A stretch of 64,000 bases of DNA from positions 5,424,001-5,488,000 of the forward strand of contig NW_027478165.1 in the NCBI RefSeq assembly GCF_051020975.1, written 5' to 3'. The stretch is from Osmia lignaria lignaria. Its lineage: Eukaryota > Arthropoda > Insecta > Hymenoptera > Megachilidae. The stretch's first letter is position 1; each line of letters opens with the position of its first letter. A program made the position numbers and the translations under genes. A model generated the notes under the pieces. That model saw only the letters and a list, made by a program, of their open reading frames with translations, was not told where the DNA came from and searched no databases. Positions 50,801 through 63,057 of the stretch are shown piece after piece.

Positions 50801-52949
50801 ATGTTCGATGATATTTTTTGATCAGATGCGTAGTTCTCGAGATATATCAAGATATTTAAAAGTTCCGAAGCTGCACCAACATAATAGAGGTACAGAAACA
50901 CCGTGGCCTCTTTCTTTGAGATAACTCTGCACTATTGCGAACTGCAAATGCCACTTCGAGCTTAGCTGTGCAGAAGAAGAACAACAAGAAGAAGAAATAT
51001 CTCGAAATATGTCCGTCAGACCCCTTCCCTTGAGATGAATCTGCAAATATCTCGGAAACGAAGCGAGCTATGGCAAAATGTTAAGAGACCTTTTTTGTAG
51101 AGAATAATGTTTCCTACAATTTACGTTCTATGATATTTTTTGATCAGAAGCGTAGTTTTCGAGATATATCGAGATATTTAAAAGTTCCGAAGACGCACCA
51201 ACATAATAGAGATACAGAAACACCGTGGCCCCTTTCTTTGAGATAACTGTGCACTAGTGCGAGCCGCAAATGCCACTTCCAGCTTAGCTGTGCAGAAGAA
51301 GAACAACAAGAAGAAGAAATATCTCGAAATATGCCCGTCAGGCCCCTTCCCTTGAAATATATCTGCAAATATCTCGGAAACGAAGCGAGCTATGGCAAAA
51401 TGTTAAGAGACCGTTTTTGTAGAGAATTAAGTTTCCTACTTTTTATGTTCTATGATATTTTTTGATCAGACGCGTAGTTCTCGAGATATATCAAGATATT
51501 TAAAAGTTCCGAAGCCGCACCAACATAATAGAGATACAGAAACACCGTGGCCCCTTTCGTTGAGATAACTCTGCACTAGTGCGAGCCGCAAATGCCACTT
51601 CCAGCTTAGCTGTGCAGAAGAAGAACAACAAGAAGAAGAAATATCTCGAAATATGTCCGCCAGGCCCCTTCCCTTGAGATAAATCTGCAAATATCTCGGA
51701 AACGAAGAGAGCTATGGCAAAATGTTAAGAGACCTGTTTTGTAGAGAATTAAGTTTCCTACTTTTTATGTTCTATGATATTTTTTGATCAGACGCGTAGT
51801 TCTCGAGATATATCAAGATATTTAAAAGTTCCGAAGCCGCACCAACATAATAGAGATACAGAAACACCGTGGCCCCTTTCGTTGAGATAACTCTGCACTA
51901 GTGCGAGCCGCAAATGCCACTTCCAGCTTAGCTGTGCAGAAGAAGAACAACAAGAAGAAGAAATATCTCGAAATATGTCCGCCAGGCCCCTTCCCTTGAG
52001 ATAAATCTGCAAATATCTCGGAAACGAAGAGAGCTATGGCAAAATGTTAAGAGACCTGTTTTGTAGAGAATTAAGTTTCCTACTTTTCATGTTCTATGAT
52101 ATTTTTTGATCAGATGCGTAGTTCTCGAGATATATCAAGATATTTAAAAGTTCCGAAGCCGCACCAACATAATAGAGATACAGAAACACCGTGGCCCCTT
52201 TCTTTGAGATAACTCTGCACTGTTGCGAGCTGTAAATGCCACTTCCAGCTTAGCTGTGCAGAAGAAGAACAACAAGAAGAAGAAATATCTCGAAATATGT
52301 CCGTCAGGCCAGTTCCTTTGAGGTGAATCTGCAAATATCTCGGAAACGAAGCGAGCTATGGCAAAATGTTAAGAGACGTTTTTTGTAGAGAATTATGTTT
52401 CCTACAATTTACGTTCTATGATATTTTTTGATCAGAAGCGTAGTTCTCGAGATATATCAAGATATTTAAAAGATCCGAAGCCGCACCAACATAATAGAGA
52501 TACAGAAACACCGTGGCCCCTTTCTTTGAGATAACCCTGCACTAGTGCGAGCCGCAAATGCCACTTCCAGCTTAGCTGTGCAGAAGAAGAACAACAAGAA
52601 GAAGAAATATCTCGAAATATGTCCGTCAGGCCCCTTCCCTTGAGATAAATATGCAAATATCTCGGAAACGAAGCGAGCTATGGCAAAATGTTAAGAGACC
52701 GTTGTTGTAGAGAATTAAGTTTGCTACTTTTTATGTTCTATGATATTTTTTGATCAGACGCGTAGTTCTCGAGATATATCAAGATATTTATAAGTTCCGA
52801 TGCCGCACCAACATAATAGAGATACAGAAACACCGTGGCCCCTTTCTTTGAGATAACTCTGCACTATTGCGAGCTGCAAATGCCACTTCCAGCTTAGCTG
52901 TGCAGAAGAAGAACAACAAGAAGAAGAAATATCTCGAAATATGTCCGTC
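44900..52949 (+). repeat. 8,050-bp (25-monomer) higher-order repeat, copy 2
   Basis: Second tandem copy, same length to the base. The homology breaks at 52996 (A, versus C at 44946) and 53007 (A, versus G at 44957). Beyond this, partial third copies are scattered rather than in simple tandem. Confidence 0.93.
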
Positions 52950-53348
52950 AGGCCCCTTCCCTTGAGATAAATCTGCAAATATCTCGGAAACGAAGAGAGC
53001 TATGGCAAAATGTTAAGAGACCTTTTTTGTAGAGAATTATGTTTCCTACAATTTATGTTCTATGATATTTTTTGATCAGAAGCGTAGTTTTCGAGATATA
53101 TCGAGATATTTAAAAGTTCCGAAGCCGCACCAACATAATAGAGATACAGAAACACCGTGGCCCCTTTCTTTGAGATAACTCTGCACTAGTGCGAGCCGCA
53201 AATGCCACTTCCAGCTTAGCTGTGCAGAAGAAGAACAACAAGAAGAAGAAATATCTCGAAATATGTCCGTCAGGCCCCTTCCCTTGAGATAAATATGCAA
53301 ATATCTCGGAAACGAAGCGAGCTGTGGCAAAATGTTAAGAGACCGTTG

Positions 53349-54504
53349 TTGTAGAGAATTAAGTTTCCTACTTTTTATGTTCTATGATATTTTTTGATCA
53401 GACGCGTAGTTCTCGAGATATATCAAGATATTTAAAAGTTCCGAAGCCGCACCAACATAATAGAGATACAGAAACACCGTGGCCCCTTTCTTTGAGATAA
53501 CTCTGCACTATTGCGAGCTGCAAATGCCACTTCCAGCTTAGCTGTGCAGAAGAAGAACAACAAGAAGAAGAAATATCTCGAAATATGTCCGTCAGGCCCC
53601 TTCCCTTGAGATAAATCTGCAAATATCTCGGAAACGAAGAGAGCTATGGCAAAATGTTAAGAGACCTTTTTTGTAGAGAATTATGTTTCCTACAATTTAT
53701 GTTCTATGATATTTTTTGATCAGAAGCGTAGTTTTCGAGATATATCGAGATATTTAAAAGTTCCGAAGCCGCACCAACATAATAGAGATACAGAAACACC
53801 GTGGCCCCTTTCTGTGAGATAACTCTGCAATATTGCGAGCTGCAAATGCCACTTCCAGCTTAGCTGTGCAGAGGAAGAACAACAAGAAGAAGAAATATCT
53901 CGAAATATGTCCGTCAGGCCAGTTCCTTTGAGCTGAATCTGCAAATATCTCGGAAACGAAGCGAGCTATGGCAAAATGGTAAGAGACCTTTTTTGTAGAG
54001 CATTAAGTTTCCTACTTTTTATGTTCGATGATATTTTTTGATCAGATGCGTAGTTCTCGAGATATATCAAGATATTTAAAAGTTCCGAAGCTGCACCAAC
54101 ATAATAGAGGTGCAGAAACACCGTGGCCTCTTTCTGTGAGATAACACTGCACTATTGCGAGCTGCAAATGCCACTTCGAGCTTAGCTGTGCAGAAGAAGA
54201 ACAACAAGAAGAAGAAATATCTCGAAATATGTCCGTCAGGCCCCTTCCCTTGAGATAAATATGCAAATATCTCGGAAACGAAGCGAGCTATGGCAAAATG
54301 TTAAGAGACCTTTTTTGTAGAGAATTAAGTTTCCTACTTTTTATGTTCTATGATATTTTTTGATCAGAAGCGTAGTTTTCGAGATATATCGAGATATTTG
54401 AAAGTTCCGAAGCCGCACCAACATAATAGAGATACAGAAACACCGTGGCCCCTTTATTTGAGATAACTCTGCACTAGTGCGAGCCGCAAATGCCACTTCC
54501 AGCT
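53349..54504 (+). repeat. 1,156-bp segment repeated nine monomers later, copy 1
   Basis: Matches 56247-57402 (offset 2,898 bp); I noticed no difference. Markers are TTTCTGTGAG, CTGCAATATTG, GAGGTGCAG, AACACTGCAC, GATATTTGAAAG and CCCTTTATTTG. Confidence 0.88.
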
Positions 54505-54685
54505 TAGCTGTGCAGAAGAAGAACAACAAGAAGAAGAAATATCTCGAAATATGTCCGTCAGGCCCCTTCCCTTGAGATAAATCTGCAAATATCTCGGAAA
54601 CGAAGCGAGCTATGGCAAAATGTTAAGAGACGTTTTTTGTAGAGAATTATGTTTCCTACAATTTATGTTCTATGATATTTTTTGA

Positions 54686-56246
54686 TCAGAAGCTTAGTTT
54701 TCGCGATATATCGAGATATTTAAAAGTTCCGAAGCCGCACCAACATAATAGAGATACAGAAACACCGTGGCCCCTTTCTTTGAGATAACTCTGCACTAGT
54801 GCGAGCCGCAAATGCCACTTCCAGCTCAGCTGTGCAGAAGAAGAACAACAAGAAGAAGAAATATCTCGAAATATGTCCGACAGGCCCCTTCCCTTGAGAT
54901 AAATCTGCAAATATCTCGGAAACGAAGCGAGCTATGGCGAAATGTTAAGAGACCTTTTTTGTAGAGAATTAAGTTTCCTACTTTTCATGTTCGATGATAT
55001 TTTTTGATCAGATGCGTAGTTCTCGAGATATATCAAGATATTTAAAAGTTCCGAAGCTGCACCAACATAATAGAGGTACAGAAACACCGTGGCCTCTTTC
55101 TTTGAGATAACTCTGCACTATTGCGAGTTGCAAATGCCACTTCCAGCTTAGCTGTGCAGAAGAAGAACAACAAGAAGAAGAAACATCTCGAAATATGTCC
55201 GTCAGGCCCCTTCCCTTGAGATAAATCTGCAAATATCTCGGAAACGAAGCGAGCTATGGCAAAATGTTAAGAGACCTTTTTTGTAGAGAATTAAGTTTCC
55301 TACTTTTTATGTTCTATGATATTTTTCGATCAGAGGCGTAGTTCTCGAGATATATCAAGATATTTAAAAGTTCCGAAGCCGCACCAACATAATAGAGATA
55401 CAGAAACACCGTGGCCCCTTTCTTTGAGATATCTCTGCACTATTGCGAGCTGCAAATGCCACTTCCAGCTTAGCTGTGCAGAAGATGAACAACAAGAAGA
55501 AGAAATATCTCGAAATATGTCCGTGAGGCCCCTTCCCTTGAGATAAATCTGCAAATATCTCGGAAACGAAGCGAGCTATGGCAAAATGATAAAAGACCTT
55601 TTTTGTAGACAATTATGTTTCCTACAATTTATGTTCTATGATATTTTTTGATCAGAGGCGTAGTTCTCGAGATATATCGAGATATTTAAAAGATCCGAAG
55701 CCGCACCAACATAATAGAGATACGGAAACACCGTGGCCCCTTTCTTTGAGATAACTCTGCACTAGTGCGAGCCGCAAATGCCACTTCCAGCTTAGCTGTG
55801 CAGAGGAAGAACAACAAGAAGAAGAAATATCTCGAAATATGTCCGTCAGGCCAGTTCCTTTGAGCTGAATCTGCAAATATCTCGGAAACGAAGCGAGCTA
55901 TGGCAAAATGTTAACAGACGTTTTTTGTAGAGAATTATGTTTCCTACAATTTATGTTCTATGATATTTTTTGATCAGAAGCGTAGTTTTCGAGATATATC
56001 GAGATATTTAAAAGTTCCGAAGCCGCACCAACATAACAGAGATACAGAAACACCGTGGCCCCTTTCTTTGAGATAACTCTGCACTATTGCGAGCTGCAAA
56101 TGCCACTTCCAGCTTAGCTGTGCAGAAGAAGAACAACAAGAAGAAGAAATATCTCGAAATATGCCCGTCAGGCCCCTTCCCTTGAAATATATCTGCAAAT
56201 ATCTCGGAAACGAAGCGAGCTATGGCAAAATGTTAAGAGACCGTTT
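54686..56246 (+). repeat. Partial further copy of the 8,050-bp HOR (matches 48,568-50,128)
   Basis: Five successive monomers repeat the order seen in both 8-kb copies (offset 6,118 bp to copy 2). Markers include GAAGCTTAG, TCGCGATATATC, CCGACAGG, GAGTTGC, CAGAAGATGAAC, CCGTGAGG and AAAGATCCG. It then switches to the 53349-type segment at about 56,247-56,400. Confidence 0.85.
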
Positions 56247-57402
56247 TTGTAGAGAATTAAGTTTCCTACTTTTTATGTTCTATGATATTTTTTGATCAGA
56301 CGCGTAGTTCTCGAGATATATCAAGATATTTAAAAGTTCCGAAGCCGCACCAACATAATAGAGATACAGAAACACCGTGGCCCCTTTCTTTGAGATAACT
56401 CTGCACTATTGCGAGCTGCAAATGCCACTTCCAGCTTAGCTGTGCAGAAGAAGAACAACAAGAAGAAGAAATATCTCGAAATATGTCCGTCAGGCCCCTT
56501 CCCTTGAGATAAATCTGCAAATATCTCGGAAACGAAGAGAGCTATGGCAAAATGTTAAGAGACCTTTTTTGTAGAGAATTATGTTTCCTACAATTTATGT
56601 TCTATGATATTTTTTGATCAGAAGCGTAGTTTTCGAGATATATCGAGATATTTAAAAGTTCCGAAGCCGCACCAACATAATAGAGATACAGAAACACCGT
56701 GGCCCCTTTCTGTGAGATAACTCTGCAATATTGCGAGCTGCAAATGCCACTTCCAGCTTAGCTGTGCAGAGGAAGAACAACAAGAAGAAGAAATATCTCG
56801 AAATATGTCCGTCAGGCCAGTTCCTTTGAGCTGAATCTGCAAATATCTCGGAAACGAAGCGAGCTATGGCAAAATGGTAAGAGACCTTTTTTGTAGAGCA
56901 TTAAGTTTCCTACTTTTTATGTTCGATGATATTTTTTGATCAGATGCGTAGTTCTCGAGATATATCAAGATATTTAAAAGTTCCGAAGCTGCACCAACAT
57001 AATAGAGGTGCAGAAACACCGTGGCCTCTTTCTGTGAGATAACACTGCACTATTGCGAGCTGCAAATGCCACTTCGAGCTTAGCTGTGCAGAAGAAGAAC
57101 AACAAGAAGAAGAAATATCTCGAAATATGTCCGTCAGGCCCCTTCCCTTGAGATAAATATGCAAATATCTCGGAAACGAAGCGAGCTATGGCAAAATGTT
57201 AAGAGACCTTTTTTGTAGAGAATTAAGTTTCCTACTTTTTATGTTCTATGATATTTTTTGATCAGAAGCGTAGTTTTCGAGATATATCGAGATATTTGAA
57301 AGTTCCGAAGCCGCACCAACATAATAGAGATACAGAAACACCGTGGCCCCTTTATTTGAGATAACTCTGCACTAGTGCGAGCCGCAAATGCCACTTCCAG
57401 CT
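56247..57402 (+). repeat. 1,156-bp segment, copy 2
   Basis: Copy of 53349-54504. It ends in a chimeric monomer: bases up to 57354 carry the CCCTTTATTTG marker of the monomer at 54364, and 57403 onward carries the CAGCTCAGCTG and CCGACAGG markers of the monomer at 54686. Confidence 0.88.
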
Positions 57403-60400
57403 CAGCTGTGCAGAAGAAGAACAACAAGAAGAAGAAATATCTCGAAATATGTCCGACAGGCCCCTTCCCTTGAGATAAATCTGCAAATATCTCGGAAACG
57501 AAGCGAGCTATGGCGAAATGTTAAGAGACCTTTTTTGTAGAGAATTAAGTTTCCTACTTTTCATGTTCGATGATATTTTTTGATCAGATGCGTAGTTCTC
57601 GAGATATATCAAGATATTTAAAAGTTCCGAAGCTGCACCAACATAATAGAGGTACAGAAACACCGTGGCCTCTTTCTTTGAGATAACTCTGCACTATTGC
57701 GAGTTGCAAATGCCACTTCCAGCTTAGCTGTGCAGAAGAAGAACAACAAGAAGAAGAAACATCTCGAAATATGTCCGTCAGGCCCCTTCCCTTGAGATAA
57801 ATCTGCAAATATCTCGGAAACGAAGCGAGCTATGGCAAAATGTTAAGAGACCTTTTTTGTAGAGAATTAAGTTTCCTACTTTTTATGTTCTATGATATTT
57901 TTCGATCAGAGGCGTAGTTCTCGAGATATATCAAGATATTTAAAAGTTCCGAAGCCGCACCAACATAATAGAGATACAGAAACACCGTGGCCCCTTTCTT
58001 TGAGATATCTCTGCACTATTGCGAGCTGCAAATGCCACTTCCAGCTTAGCTGTGCAGAAGATGAACAACAAGAAGAAGAAATATCTCGAAATATGTCCGT
58101 GAGGCCCCTTCCCTTGAGATAAATCTGCAAATATCTCGGAAACGAAGCGAGCTATGGCAAAATGATAAAAGACCTTTTTTGTAGACAATTATGTTTCCTA
58201 CAATTTATGTTCTATGATATTTTTTGATCAGAGGCGTAGTTCTCGAGATATATCGAGATATTTAAAAGATCCGAAGCCGCACCAACATAATAGAGATACG
58301 GAAACACCGTGGCCCCTTTCTTTGAGATAACTCTGCACTAGTGCGAGCCGCAAATGCCACTTCCAGCTTAGCTGTGCAGAGGAAGAACAACAAGAAGAAG
58401 AAATATCTCGAAATATGTCCGTCAGGCCAGTTCCTTTGAGCTGAATCTGCAAATATCTCGGAAACGAAGCGAGCTATGGCAAAATGTTAACAGACGTTTT
58501 TTGTAGAGAATTATGTTTCCTACAATTTATGTTCTATGATATTTTTTGATCAGAAGCGTAGTTTTCGAGATATATCGAGATATTTAAAAGTTCCGAAGCC
58601 GCACCAACATAACAGAGATACAGAAACACCGTGGCCCCTTTCTTTGAGATAACTCTGCACTATTGCGAGCTGCAAATGCCACTTCCAGCTTAGCTGTGCA
58701 GAAGAAGAACAACAAGAAGAAGAAATATCTCGAAATATGCCCGTCAGGCCCCTTCCCTTGAAATATATCTGCAAATATCTCGGAAACGAAGCGAGCTATG
58801 GCAAAATGTTAAGAGACCGTTTTTGTAGAGAATTAAGTTTCCTACTTTTTATGTTCTATGATATTTTTTGATCAGACGCGTAGTTCTCGAGATATATCAA
58901 GATATTTAAAAGTTCCGAAGCCGCACCAACATAATAGAGATACAGAAACACCGTGGCCCCTTTCGTTGAGATAACTCTGCACTAGTGCGAGCCGCAAATG
59001 CCACTTCCAGCTTAGCTGTGCAGAAGAAGAACAACAAGAAGAAGAAATATCTCGAAATATGTCCGTCAGGCCCCTTCCCTTGAGATAAATCTGCAAATAT
59101 CTCGGAAACGAAGCGAGCTATGGCAAAATGTTAAGAGACCTTTTTTGTAGAGAATTATGTTGCTTACTTTTTATGTTCTATGATATTTTTTGATCAGACG
59201 CGTAGTTCTCGAGATATATCAAGATATTTAAAAGTTCCGAAGCCGCACCAACATAATAGAGATACCGAAACACCGTGGCCCCTTTCTTTGAGATATCTCT
59301 GCACTATTGCGAGCTGCAAATGCCACTTCCAGCTTAGCTGTGCAGAAGAAGAACAACAAGAAGAAGAAATATCTCGAAATATGTCCGTCAGGCCACTTCC
59401 CTTGAGATAAATCTGCAAATATCTCGGAAACGAAGCGAGCTATGGCAAAATGTTAAGAGACCTTTTTTGTAGAGAATTAAGTTTCCTACTTTTTATGTTC
59501 GATGATATTTTTTGATCAGATGCGTAGTTCTCGAGATATATCAAGATATTTAAAAGTTCCGAAGCTGCACCAACATAATAGAGGTACAGAAACACCGTGG
59601 CCTCTTTCTTTGAGATAACTCTGCACTATTGCGAACTGCAAATGCCACTTCGAGCTTAGCTGTGCAGAAGAAGAACAACAAGAAGAAGAAATATCTCGAA
59701 ATATGTCCGTCAGACCCCTTCCCTTGAGATGAATCTGCAAATATCTCGGAAACGAAGCGAGCTATGGCAAAATGTTAAGAGACCTTTTTTGTAGAGAATA
59801 ATGTTTCCTACAATTTACGTTCTATGATATTTTTTGATCAGAAGCGTAGTTTTCGAGATATATCGAGATATTTAAAAGTTCCGAAGACGCACCAACATAA
59901 TAGAGATACAGAAACACCGTGGCCCCTTTCTTTGAGATAACTGTGCACTAGTGCGAGCCGCAAATGCCACTTCCAGCTTAGCTGTGCAGAAGAAGAACAA
60001 CAAGAAGAAGAAATATCTCGAAATATGCCCGTCAGGCCCCTTCCCTTGAAATATATCTGCAAATATCTCGGAAACGAAGCGAGCTATGGCAAAATGTTAA
60101 GAGACCGTTTTTGTAGAGAATTAAGTTTCCTACTTTTTATGTTCTATGATATTTTTTGATCAGACGCGTAGTTCTCGAGATATATCAAGATATTTAAAAG
60201 TTCCGAAGCCGCACCAACATAATAGAGATACAGAAACACCGTGGCCCCTTTCGTTGAGATAACTCTGCACTAGTGCGAGCCGCAAATGCCACTTCCAGCT
60301 TAGCTGTGCAGAAGAAGAACAACAAGAAGAAGAAATATCTCGAAATATGTCCGCCAGGCCCCTTCCCTTGAGATAAATCTGCAAATATCTCGGAAACGAA

Positions 60401-61106
60401 GAGAGCTATGGCAAAATGTTAAGAGACCTGTTTTGTAGAGAATTAAGTTTCCTACTTTTTATGTTCTATGATATTTTTTGATCAGACGCGTAGTTCTCGA
60501 GATATATCAAGATATTTAAAAGTTCCGAAGCCGCACCAACATAATAGAGATACAGAAACACCGTGGCCCCTTTCGTTGAGATAACTCTGCACTAGTGCGA
60601 GCCGCAAATGCCACTTCCAGCTTAGCTGTGCAGAAGAAGAACAACAAGAAGAAGAAATATCTCGAAATATGTCCGCCAGGCCCCTTCCCTTGAGATAAAT
60701 CTGCAAATATCTCGGAAACGAAGAGAGCTATGGCAAAATGTTAAGAGACCTGTTTTGTAGAGAATTAAGTTTCCTACTTTTCATGTTCTATGATATTTTT
60801 TGATCAGATGCGTAGTTCTCGAGATATATCAAGATATTTAAAAGTTCCGAAGCCGCACCAACATAATAGAGATACAGAAACACCGTGGCCCCTTTCTTTG
60901 AGATAACTCTGCACTGTTGCGAGCTGTAAATGCCACTTCCAGCTTAGCTGTGCAGAAGAAGAACAAGAAGAAGAAGAAATATCTCGAAATATGTCCGTCA
61001 GGCCAGTTCCTTTGAGCTGAATCTGCAAATATCTCGGAAACGAAGCGAGCTATGGCAAAATGTTAAGAGACGTTTTTTGTAGAGAATTATGTTTCCTACA
61101 ATTTAC
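57403..61106 (+). repeat. Partial third copy of the 8,050-bp HOR (matches 48,709-52,412)
   Basis: Monomer order and rare markers follow copy 2 at an offset of 8,694 bp. One difference seen: G at 60967 (GAACAAG) versus C at 52273. It includes the adjacent pair of near-identical monomers at 60160 and 60482 (marker CCGCCAGG). Confidence 0.88.
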
Positions 61107-63057
61107 GTTCTATGATATTTTTTGATCAGACGCGTAGTTCTCGAGATATATCAAGATATTTAAAAGTTCCGAAGCCGCACCAACATAATAGAGATACAGA
61201 AACACCGTGGCCCCTTTCGTTGAGATAACTCTGCACTAGTGCGAGCCGCAAATGCCACTTCCAGCTTAGCTGTGCAGAAGAAGAACAACAAGAAGAAGAA
61301 ATATCTCGAAATATGTCCGTCAGGCCCCTTCCCTTGAGATAAATCTGCAAATATCTCGGAAACGAAGCGAGCTATGGCAAAATGTTAAGAGACCTTTTTT
61401 GTAGAGAATTATGTTGCTTACTTTTTATGTTCTATGATATTTTTTGATCAGACGCGTAGTTCTCGAGATATATCAAGATATTTAAAAGTTCCGAAGCCGC
61501 ACCAACATAATAGAGATACCGAAACACCGTGGCCCCTTTCTTTGAGATATCTCTGCACTATTGCGAGCTGCAAATGCCACTTCCAGCTTAGCTGTGCAGA
61601 AGAAGAACAACAAGAAGAAGAAATATCTCGAAATATGTCCGTCAGGCCACTTCCCTTGAGATAAATCTGCAAATATCTCGGAAACGAAGCGAGCTATGGC
61701 AAAATGTTAAGAGACCTTTTTTGTAGAGAATTAAGTTTCCTACTTTTTATGTTCGATGATATTTTTTGATCAGATGCGTAGTTCTCGAGATATATCAAGA
61801 TATTTAAAAGTTCCGAAGCTGCACCAACATAATAGAGGTACAGAAACACCGTGGCCTCTTTCTTTGAGATAACTCTGCACTATTGCGAACTGCAAATGCC
61901 ACTTCGAGCTTAGCTGTGCAGAAGAAGAACAACAAGAAGAAGAAATATCTCGAAATATGTCCGTCAGACCCCTTCCCTTGAGATGAATCTGCAAATATCT
62001 CGGAAACGAAGCGAGCTATGGCAAAATGTTAAGAGACCTTTTTTGTAGAGAATAATGTTTCCTACAATTTACGTTCTATGATATTTTTTGATCAGAAGCG
62101 TAGTTTTCGAGATATATCGAGATATTTAAAAGTTCCGAAGACGCACCAACATAATAGAGATACAGAAACACCGTGGCCCCTTTCTTTGAGATAACTGTGC
62201 ACTAGTGCGAGCCGCAAATGCCACTTCCAGCTTAGCTGTGCAGAAGAAGAACAACAAGAAGAAGAAATATCTCGAAATATGCCCGTCAGGCCCCTTCCCT
62301 TGAAATATATCTGCAAATATCTCGGAAACGAAGCGAGCTATGGCAAAATGTTAAGAGACCGTTTTTGTAGAGAATTAAGTTTCCTACTTTTTATGTTCTA
62401 TGATATTTTTTGATCAGACGCGTAGTTCTCGAGATATATCAAGATATTTAAAAGTTCCGAAGCCGCACCAACATAATAGAGATACAGAAACACCGTGGCC
62501 CCTTTCGTTGAGATAACTCTGCACTAGTGCGAGCCGCAAATGCCACTTCCAGCTTAGCTGTGCAGAAGAAGAACAACAAGAAGAAGAAATATCTCGAAAT
62601 ATGTCCGCCAGGCCCCTTCCCTTGAGATAAATCTGCAAATATCTCGGAAACGAAGAGAGCTATGGCAAAATGTTAAGAGACCTGTTTTGTAGAGAATTAA
62701 GTTTCCTACTTTTCATGTTCTATGATATTTTTTGATCAGATGCGTAGTTCTCGAGATATATCAAGATATTTAAAAGTTCCGAAGCCGCACCAACATAATA
62801 GAGATACAGAAACACCGTGGCCCCTTTCTTTGAGATAACTCTGCACTGTTGCGAGCTGTAAATGCCACTTCCAGCTTAGCTGTGCAGAAGAAGAACAAGA
62901 AGAAGAAGAAATATCTCGAAATATGTCCGTCAGGCCAGTTCCTTTGAGCTGAATCTGCAAATATCTCGGAAACGAAGCGAGCTATGGCAAAATGTTAAGA
63001 GACGTTTTTTGTAGAGAATTATGTTTCCTACAATTTACGTTCTATGATATTTTTTGA
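61107..63057 (+). repeat. Re-duplicated block of the HOR lacking one monomer
   Basis: Repeats the monomers starting at 58872, 59194, 59516, 59838 and 60160/60482, then 60804, now at 61126, 61448, 61770, 62092, 62414 and 62736. The two adjacent CCGCCAGG monomers of the first block are represented by one here. Its tail has the TTTTCATG marker of the second of the pair. Confidence 0.87.
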
